Of a DNA stretch of 64,000 bases, positions 55,693 to 64,000 are shown one piece after another. The DNA is taken from contig JAGVSM010003747.1 in the NCBI GenBank assembly GCA_022494885.1, positions 1 to 64,000 of the forward strand. Direction: 5' to 3'. The translations under genes were made by a program, and so were the position numbers. The DNA is from Micrasema longulum. Lineage: Eukaryota > Arthropoda > Insecta > Trichoptera > Brachycentridae. Positions within the stretch are counted from its first letter, which is position 1; every line of letters begins with the position of its first letter. The notes under the pieces are model-generated. The model was not told where the DNA came from. It worked only from the letters and a program-made list of their open reading frames with translations, and did no database searches.

Positions 55693-57825
55693 ACGTGAAA
55701 TATTAATTTAAAATACGTCGTCCGTTAGCGTCTCACTACACGTGTACGCAGCCACCTGTATTCTTCATTTTCTCTCTAGTATAATAATTTTGGTTAATTT
55801 TTATCGTTAGTTCTCTCATTAGATGAACAAAGTAGCGTAAAAAAATTAAGTACCTTGGGAAAACTAACAAAATGTCCATTTTTTTTTCTTTGACAATTTG
55901 ACAGATAGAAAAAAAAATAGAGTTTAAAGTAATGCATTTGCTACTTACACATGCATCTGCTACTTACACATGAAATGTGATCCCAACACGGCATAGCTGA
56001 ATTGAAATCAGGAGTTGCGTACTGAGCGACGCCGCGACGTCTACAAATAAACTAATGGCCAAAACGTAAAACTATTCCATAGGCCTTATGGAGTGTAATG
56101 TTATAGAATAAAGCGTAGTTTAGTCGCCTTCTGTTTAATGCGCGTATGCAGTTTTTCGACTATTCTTAATTCTATGTATCAAGCTTGTGAACAATGTGAT
56201 TGTTTTGCATTTAAACCTTAAAAATGAGAAATTTGCAATTACTTTAGTTTTACTCTAGCGGTGCGGTATGATTTTTATGCCTTCGCGCTCCAGGCAATGT
56301 TTTATATATATAATTTTGCACAGTGCGTTGTTGCCTTTTTTAATTTCACGTTCATGTTGGCGACTCAAGTTACGTTTTTATAAACATAAAAAATACGGCC
56401 AATCAAGCTGCATGGTACGGATACCGAGCTAGTAACACGATGAGGCGTAAATCAACATTGCTGGCATGGCTTTCAGTGCTGCGCAAGTAGTTATGTATGC
56501 ACATATTATAAATATAGATGTGTGCATATTAGGGTGGATCGATCTTGTATGGAGAAAAAAAAAGAAATTATCAAAACGGGCCTATGCAGAAAAGATGTTC
56601 TATAGTATGTGAAATAAGATAAAAATATAATAAAACATATTTTTAAGGGTAAATTTTTTTCGAAAAAAGACATGTTTTGGTAAGATGATTTTGGATACTA
56701 AATATCTGTTTTTTTACAATATAAATATGAATAAATTAAAATCATTAATTAAATAATATTTTACGATGACTTTGATACTCAACGTTTTTTTTTACATAAA
56801 AAAAATATTTTCTGAAACTGCTCTTTACATATTAAAAAAAAAAATTGCATCTATTTTGTTTATGTTTTATCTTTGCAATAAATACTAAAAATAAAAAAAA
56901 TATTTGCTTGCTCAAAAAGCTTTTTTTTCTTGCTTTTTTTAATACTACCATGAAAATGCTAAAATATCTTAACTTCAACAGTCTCGCGGCAAATGTTATC
57001 TTAAAAATATATTTTTTTGTTTATTTTTCCCTTAATCTGTAGGCCATTTCTCGCATATCCAGAGACCCTTCTACGTAGTTAGAAACTACCTTAAATATAT
57101 CTTCTCTTCAAGACCGTCGAAATAAATCTGACCTTCTAGTCCTATTGAAAATTCTTAACTCACTCTTTGATGCGCCTAACTACTGAGTTCAATAAAATTA
57201 AATATCCCAACTAGAAACCTCAGACAAAACGTATTTTTTTTTTATACCGATAACCATAGAACTAACTATGGTTTTCATTCCCGTATGCCCAGAATTCTTA
57301 GGTCTAATTTCTTTAATTACAAGTTGTCTTCTTTCATATGATCATTGACTCAAATTTAATTAAAATCACCTATCTCCTGCTTCTACTCCCACTGAGTCTA
57401 CTAAATACCATTGTGTCTTTCTATTTTCCTTTATAATCATTTTATATGTATAAATGTGTCCTTAAAAATGCCCATTGGGCGTATATACAAATAAATGGAG
57501 TCGTTTTCAATTTCCAAAAAATTAGAAATCGAACCACCTTAGTGCATATACTGACGAGAAATAAAATTGGAATATGATGATGAGCCATGTGGATTCTAAT
57601 GAGAAATTGATGGCTTGCCCACAAAGTTTTGTTTGTCACGTACACACATTTATCCGACAGAATGGAAAGCGACATGTGAAACGTTGCGAATTATATTTTA
57701 TATGAGAAAAAACCGGATGGATACTATTTTTTAATTATTTTTTTTTAATAAAAGAAATATCAACGTTTTTATGATTAACCCGCGTCATTTTTAACGAGTT
57801 TAAAATAACTCACAATAAAAAAATG
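55693..57825. other. AT-rich spacer
   Basis: Low-complexity A/T runs at 56540-57020 and otherwise unique DNA. The frames at 56845-57042 (plus) and 57442-57675 (minus) are not recognisable. Confidence 0.4.
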
Positions 57826-57900
57826 GGAATCAAGTTGCGGTAGAGTGGGTTCGAGCCTCGGACCTCTGATCCGTGAGTCCGTGACACTAAACCGCTGTGA
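57826..57900 (-). mobile_element. tRNA-like SINE head, family S2 copy 2
   Basis: The minus strand reads GCGGTTTAGTGTC (A-box region, 57883-57895), then an anticodon-arm-like CACGGATCAGAGGTCCG, then GGCTCGAACCC (B box, 57847-57857). All three arms are roughly placed as in a tRNA. The acceptor stem is not closed, so I call it a SINE head. Copy 1 at 43680 shares the text. Confidence 0.6.
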
Positions 57901-58703
57901 ATATAGCTATGGTTAATAAGAGTTAGAATTGGACAAAGTTCCGAGGATTATTTATCTGAAAAATTATTTAACATGTTTTCACATAAAATTCATTTAACAG
58001 ATAAAATACAATATTTCAAAAGAGACATAAAAATCTGTCTGAAGAAAATAAGGATAGAAAAAACTTAAAATGTGTTTGAATGACATGTGAAATATATAAT
58101 TTTAAAAAAATAAACACCTAATAGTCCTCCTTAGAATAGACTTCCCTAGTGAGAAGGATTCCTTAATAAATTTTGTACAAAAAATTGTTTTATGTATGTA
58201 GTATATTAGTCAAATAAATTTTATAAATAAAAACGCCGTTTTTGTGTGTAATTTATTCAATGGCGCTGAATATTTTAAATTAAAATTAAACCGATGATTA
58301 CTGTTCGGAAAAATTGTATCGGATGATTTTGATAAATAAATAGACACCTTTTGTCAAATTCTTTAAAACGTAGTATTGTGCTTTGGGCATCAATTGAAAA
58401 TTTAAACTCTCACGTTTTAACATAAATAAGAGAAAATCATTTATAGGATTGTGTTACAAAAGTATTAGTTATTGTCATTGTTAATGTTTGAAGCTATTCT
58501 GAGCGCCTATTCTGTAACTTTTTCGTTTCTCCATCTTTCTCCAACGCAACCAAAATAGTATTTCTTTCTCGTTCTCGCTACATACGATACAAACGAACTT
58601 ACGAAACGAAGTACTGACAGAATAAAACATTATTTATTGTGTATGCAGACAATTGGTAGAATCCCATATTTAATTTGGTTATGTATCCAAAATAAAACAT
58701 GAT
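57901..58703. other. Spacer
   Basis: No recognised feature. Confidence 0.4.
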
Positions 58704-58873
58704 TATTGGATTTTAATTCTACTTTATTTTTTATAAAATATACAAAGGGTATATTGTGACGCGTTTCGAAAACTCGGAGATTTTTTGTTTGAAAATGTCC
58801 TAACAAGACGAAACGCGTCACAATATACCCTTTGTATATTTTATAAAAAATAAAGTAGAATTATAATCCAATA
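58704..58873. repeat. 65-bp-arm fold-back with GAAACGCGUC (family G)
   Basis: The arms 58704-58768 and 58809-58873 are reverse complements with a single mismatch. Because each arm begins CGAAACGCGTCAC when read outward, the GAAAC-GC-GUC 3' half of a minimal hammerhead occurs on both strands. The 40-nt centre can pair T(T)TTGTT with AACAAGA like a stem II. However, CUGANGA is only approximated by CUCGGAGA and stem I cannot form separately from the arms. I regard it as a Penelope-type fold-back with a decayed motif. The minus frame 58630-58821 is an artefact. Confidence 0.5.
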
Positions 58874-60869
58874 AACTTGTGTTATTTTGCATACATTACC
58901 AAATTAAAAAAAATATTAAAATATGTTTATTATTTTGTATACGTAGATAAACGGTAAAATTAGCTCTTCACTATTGAACCTTTTTACTGGAATAAAATTA
59001 CATTATTATTATTGAAGAAAGGACTCTTCGTTATTTTAAGAAAAGTACCTGAAAATTTAGTTACTTGTATCAAAAATCTTATTTCAACAATAATTTAAGT
59101 TTTTATACTTAATTAGTTTAAGAATCGAGAAAAAACATTATTTCCCGAGGAAAATAATGCAGTAATGTTGAGTTGAACTTGTGTCCTTAGTTCTTATGCC
59201 TCTGAACTATTTATACACTTTGGGATTGCATACTGTTTTGTATTTTTGTAAAAACCTTAGATTTTGTAAAATTTTGTTTTTTTTTTAAAATTTAATCATC
59301 TGATAATAAAAAAAGTACGAAAGTAGGTATGTTTTTTAAAAAGCTCAATTAAATTCCGTTAACAGGAACAGCACATTTCAATGGTAACCATAAGCTAACT
59401 ACTATTATTACTCTGAGATTATTAAATTAAATCCTTTTGCGCAGTCTTTTGGATGCTTCCCCTTTCCAGTTATCTTTTTTTCCTAAAACATTATGTGTAA
59501 AAATGTTTTATATACATATTTTGATTCAAATTTGTTGTGTATCAAATCATCGACCATGTATAGTGTGTTACTATCATAAAAATGCAGTCATCAATAGACT
59601 TCACTCTCTAGGCAATGAGTACCAGAACGTTGTGACTCATTGCACATGAAATTGAGTACATATAAAACGGCTCTTCTCCTGTATTTCATTGGTGTTCTAG
59701 ATAACTATTTGTTACTATTGTTAAAAATTGTTTAAACTTCATTATTGGGGTTTTTTTTTTCGTTCATTTTTTTGAATTTATTCATAACTTTTTCTTATTA
59801 AAATTTTTATACATAAATACATACTATTTACCTAAGTATTAGTTTTAAATAAGAGTACATACAATATTTTTTTTATTTATCGATTAGTGTAAATTAAAAT
59901 TGTTTTCTTAGTTTTTTTTAAACCGGTTCAAAGTATTTCTAATACCAAATTATAATTTTGTATCGATAATTTTATAGCTGGTAATATTTTTTTTTTTTTA
60001 TCAAGTTTATCTTTTTTAGACTTTCTTAATTTTTTTATTATAACATTATTTTAAATGCTCCTAATTACTTATAAATATACTGCCATGTATGTATATTTAA
60101 CTGTATTTGTAACTTATATGTTAATGGCACTAAGTGCCGTTTATTTCAATAAAGTAAAATATACTGTAAATCTGGAGAAGTCTGATTATCGTTTTGATTG
60201 TTCGGACGAAATAGCATTTTACTATTATTTATTTCTAGCTAAAAATCCGGCAATTACGTCCTCAATAATCTAACAAATTAGCCGTAATGGTTTACTTAGC
60301 AGCAAATAGCTAACTAAAATCGAGGTAAGGGCCAGCATAACACAGTATAATACAAAATAATAAACAGCCATGACCAAAAATCCGCAATCCTACATTCCAA
60401 AATGAATATAAATCACTCAAAAAACGCCACTGCGCCATTAATTATGGTGTTCATTATAAAAACGATTTTTTCACAGAATAGGTACCCAAGAAACGTGAAA
60501 ATAAAACGCAAAAGTTGGTCTGGGACAGGCTTGTAGGGAGAGTTGCCAGTTAACAGTAAGTTATGAACTCGCGAGTCTAATTTTCTCCGCGGGGTTTCGT
60601 CTTCCCGTCTATCTTCTATATTTTCTTATCTGCTACAGCAGATGATGAATTGCTTCTTTTATCACGCAATTTGCACACGTGAGCATTACTTCTGCGAGAT
60701 CTGGGAACAAGTGGAAATTGCGTTTTGTAAAAATATTTACTCACTCAACTGTGTGTTGTTAACTTAATCCTGTTTGTAACCCTGTCATAAATTTTCCTGA
60801 CGTGTTTAGGAAGTTTCATAGGCACTTACTGAATAATGTGTTATCTAAACAGTTTTGCTAGTTGAATTT
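58874..60869. other. AT-rich spacer
   Basis: Long T-runs between 59270 and 60060. The plus frames at 59437-59649 and 60055-60273 have no recognisable domain. 60480-60700 is GC-richer. Nothing else supported. Confidence 0.4.
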
Positions 60870-61040
60870 ATTATTTTACCTTTAACACTATCTTCATTGG
60901 TACACATCGAGACAGTATAAAGCGAAATCAAAATTTTGAAAAAAAATTGTACGCATATTTTATTTTTCATAGAGAAAACTTAACTTAATAGATAACATCT
61001 AAGATAAATGTTAACTTTCAATTATAATTTGGGCCCACAG
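60870..61040 (+). mobile_element. MITE family M1, right-part copy
   Basis: 'tatcttcattggtacacat', 'agagaaaacttaactta' and 'gataaatgttaactttca' match M1 interior and right end, followed by a degraded terminus 'tttgggccca'. The left terminus is absent. Confidence 0.6.
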
Positions 61041-64000
61041 GTTATTATTACGTCGGTTATCTTGCCATCATCACGTATTTTTCATTTATTTACATATTTG
61101 TAATTTAAAACTTAAGACAGTTATTTTAGGTTATCACATCGCGATTACTGTTTTCTGAATATGTTCTTTTCTGGGGTAAATATTCATTTATTTATACACT
61201 TTTTTCTTCCGCATGAACACATAATATCAGGTATTTAGGATTACAATAATAACAATCGATAGATTTTATAATTGCAAACTAAATGTATGTTTCAATAAAA
61301 GATGAATATTATTCTCAAATATAATGAATTACGTGGCTAAAAATATTTTAAGCAGTATTTAAAAATAAACTTTATTGAAATCATTCGATGACTACAGCTG
61401 GATCCAGAAAATAGATTTAATTTTGCTTAATTTAATTTTTATAAATAAATGCCGTTCAGTTCAGTGCAATGAACATTACAAGTCATAATAGTTGTTTTAT
61501 ATCTCACTTTGTCGTAATGAATGAAATAAGGTTCGTAAAAAATCCTTATCATCTCTATATTAAAAACGCTATGGCCTCTTCCTATTCAAGCTCAAAGCCT
61601 CAATGCTTCAAACGGCTATATCTACTCGACAACATATTTATACAGCGCATTCACTGGATTTTAATCACAGGACTTTTTAAAAAATCGCTAGGTACTGTGG
61701 AAGTAATAATTTTCTACTATCCAGAGCTTTCTGTTAACTTTATGAAAAGCATTTCGCCGGGTAAACGAGGTTTTGAGAAGTTTTAAAAGATTAGAGCGAC
61801 TTGGTTTATTCATTATTATGTTTATTTCTCTGCTGCAGATGGTTCTCTTTACAAAACATACTAACTGGCATAAGCTAGTAGGAAAAGTCGCAGGCTCTAA
61901 TTAGGTGTTTCTAAAGAGGTCCTTCCGATTGCAGTGCTCACAGGCGCCGAACTTTCAAAGCTGAGTTAACTGTGAGCTGGGCAGAAGGCCGTTGAATTTG
62001 TGCAATTGCACCGGCGGGTTACCGTTAAACTCGCAGTGACCACCCCGCTCGAAGCTTTCCTCTCGAAGTAGTTTGCCAAGTTTATGTAAACCCGGCCGCG
62101 TTTGGAGTAAATTACGTGAAGAAAATTAATATTTCTTTTACCCGCAGAAGTTCGCCGTAAATTTTGTCCGATCCGAACAAATGCCAGACGCAATTTATGG
62201 TTTTGATTATAAATGTTTATTTTTTGTGACGCCAGCATTTTAACATTTTTAAATAGGTACTATCACGGCGAACATGAAATTTCCATTGAAAAATTATAAA
62301 CCTACCTTATCCGATATAATGGCATTATAAAACATCTGTATTGAATTTTCGAAACGAAATAAATAGTAAATAACATACGTCTTTTTTGTCAGTAAAACAT
62401 AATCATGTTGTAGTAAAGTTAGGTAAAGTAAAAATTCGACAAATTTGTTAGTTTTTAAGAAGTAATTTTTTTTAAAAACTTTTTAATTCAAAATTCACTA
62501 CCTTATTTGTTCAGTAAAACTCAAGTCTTTATACGTAAACCGTAAGTTCGATAAAATATTCGCCGTGGCAATTAATAAACAATTTCGTCTGAAAATAGAG
62601 ATCATATAATTTTCAAAATACCAGGAGGTACGATTTCAACAGATGCTGAGATAAGAAAGAATAACTAAGGATTTTAATATCTGATTCTTAAGAAAATTTG
62701 TGCTGAATTCATCTCTTTGACATCCACCTTGAAAACATTTGGATTGAAAGTAGAATACGCTGAAATCATTATTAAAATGGTTTTAAATAATGGATTTCAT
62801 CTTCCAATCAAGTTAAGCGCGGAATTCCAATTAAAGGAGCTGGAATCGTTTTTTTCTCTCGACGATAAAAGTTTGACTTTAATCCGATGTCTTCGGCCGA
62901 CGTGTGACGTCAGCTCCCCTCCCGAGGGAGAGATCGGTGGCAGTTCGCAAAAGTCAGTGGAATCCATTTAATAAGTAGAATTTATTACTGCGAATTTGTC
63001 CACTTACTTTCTGAAAGCAGAAATTCCAGAGTAACTTTCCAAATTAAGTTCCCTTTTTATTGAATTCCTCTTGACAATTTTTTCATACGATACCTTCCAA
63101 GACGTTAACTGTCATATTCAAAATCCCATATTTTAAAAATTTATTCGTTTGGATTCGCTTAGAACTCGGATTACGCCTTATAAAGAACGAATTTCTTAGT
63201 ATTTTTTTGCGAGAAAAATAATCGATTTTTAAAGGCATTTTACATTAATTTCGTTTTCAAACGATCGCCGCTTCCGGTTTTTTCCAATAAAATTTAATGA
63301 AATTTCAATGACTTCCAATGACCTTCCTAACCAAATAGGGGTTGGGGTGTATTTTTTTTTACCGAAAACGTTTTCAACCAATTTTTTTTTAAGCTTTTCA
63401 TGCGTTTTGAAAATACATGAAATATCGAAATGAGGAAAATTCCTAAAATAAACAACGTAAGAAAATTATTTCAATTTTGGCTGTTTGGTCGGATTGGCTT
63501 CCAAAAAAGTTGGTATTTGGGTAAAAAGTTTGTTTTTTCTCTCAGCGACGATGGAAGGGCCGACTTTTACGAAACTTTACTTTCTATCTCGGGAAATTCA
63601 TTGCGAGTGGGATTTGGGTTGAACTATAAAATAAATCCTTCGTAGTCTCGACGCTTTATTTGCCGATTTTATTCGCCCTAAATCGGACATAAAACCGTGA
63701 ATCGAATGCATTTTACAACTTTGACAATGTTAAGCAACCGCAGTTCGGTATACGGCCCTAAATAAACTAACATCGCAGGTTTCGTCACACTTTCACATTA
63801 GTTTAACCGCGGTATTCGCTTATTTCCCAGTAGGATTAATGTTGGCAGGAGGACGTAAAGCGCTTACGGGTTGATAACCCGCGGGGAAAACACATTAGCG
63901 CAACCATCGTACTATTTTCAACACTCGGTATTATTTTACCTTTGTTTTACTCCAGAAAGTAAATAGCGGCAAAATACACTCTTGTCACTAAAACTCAATC
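61041..64000. other. Unique spacer to window end
   Basis: 61900-62240 and 62870-63000 are GC-richer; 63170-63990 is non-repetitive. Frames such as 61469-61786 (plus, 105 codons), 62717-62971 (plus) and 63430-63645 (plus) show no known family, and overlapping frames occur on the other strand. No repeat shared with the rest of the window was noticed, so this may be intronic or regulatory DNA of a gene outside the window. Confidence 0.35.

Noticed and set aside
57826..57900. Functional tRNA gene
   Set aside because: Arms are roughly placed but the acceptor stem is open, and a related copy exists at 43680.
62880..62930. CRE-like TGACGTCA site
   Set aside because: A single short match without a promoter or gene next to it cannot be supported.

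Overview
The window is AT-rich, gene-poor nuclear DNA from an animal, most likely an insect or other arthropod. That inference rests on the mix of mobile elements: Tc1/mariner relics, Jockey-like and RTE-like LINEs, tRNA-derived SINEs, a Penelope-like element and many short inverted-repeat (MITE-like) elements. There is no bacterial-style gene organisation. No complete host protein-coding gene, true tRNA or rRNA could be supported. Almost every open frame that carries recognisable protein sequence is a decayed transposable-element fragment. The order or species cannot be fixed from this sequence alone.

Layout. 1-10 kb: mostly unrecognised spacer, with hammerhead-bearing Penelope-type repeats at 1.3 and 3.2-3.4 kb, a deleted mariner copy at 6.4-6.65 kb, one R1 repeat at 7.5-7.9 kb and a 1.1 kb inverted-repeat DNA transposon at 8.1-9.2 kb. 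10.9-12.5 kb: a Tc1-like transposase relic split by a SINE, abutting two head-to-tail MITEs. 13.5-18.1 kb: R1 repeats, a mariner-type MITE, an RTE-like LINE end, a TTAA-associated MITE and a tandem duplication. 19.2-25.2 kb: a hammerhead fold-back, a repeat carrying a second SINE, a Jockey-like reverse transcriptase relic with its own insertion, and a second LINE end. 26.5-31 kb: the Penelope-like reverse transcriptase and a cluster of hammerhead-like motifs, plus more LINE ends. 31-36.8 kb: the most repeat-poor stretch, with one candidate short exon. 37-58.9 kb: dense nested MITEs, LINE ends, R1 copies, tRNA-like SINE heads and further hammerhead motifs, including the best preserved one at 49.83 kb. 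59-64 kb: mostly unique spacer.

The most interesting signal is RNA-level. At least eleven short motifs fit, to different degrees, the hammerhead ribozyme layout: stem I, CUGANGA, stem II, GAAA, a two-base-pair stem III, NUH, stem I. They fall into several sequence families, on both strands, often inside fold-back repeats. One member flanks a Penelope-like reverse transcriptase, the retroelement class known to carry minimal hammerheads. Two families show compensatory base-pair changes. All readable families also appear to share one extra nucleotide between CUGANGA and stem II. The elements interact mainly by nesting: SINE in transposase, insertion in LINE, and a hammerhead element inside a MITE. 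This gives a relative insertion history.
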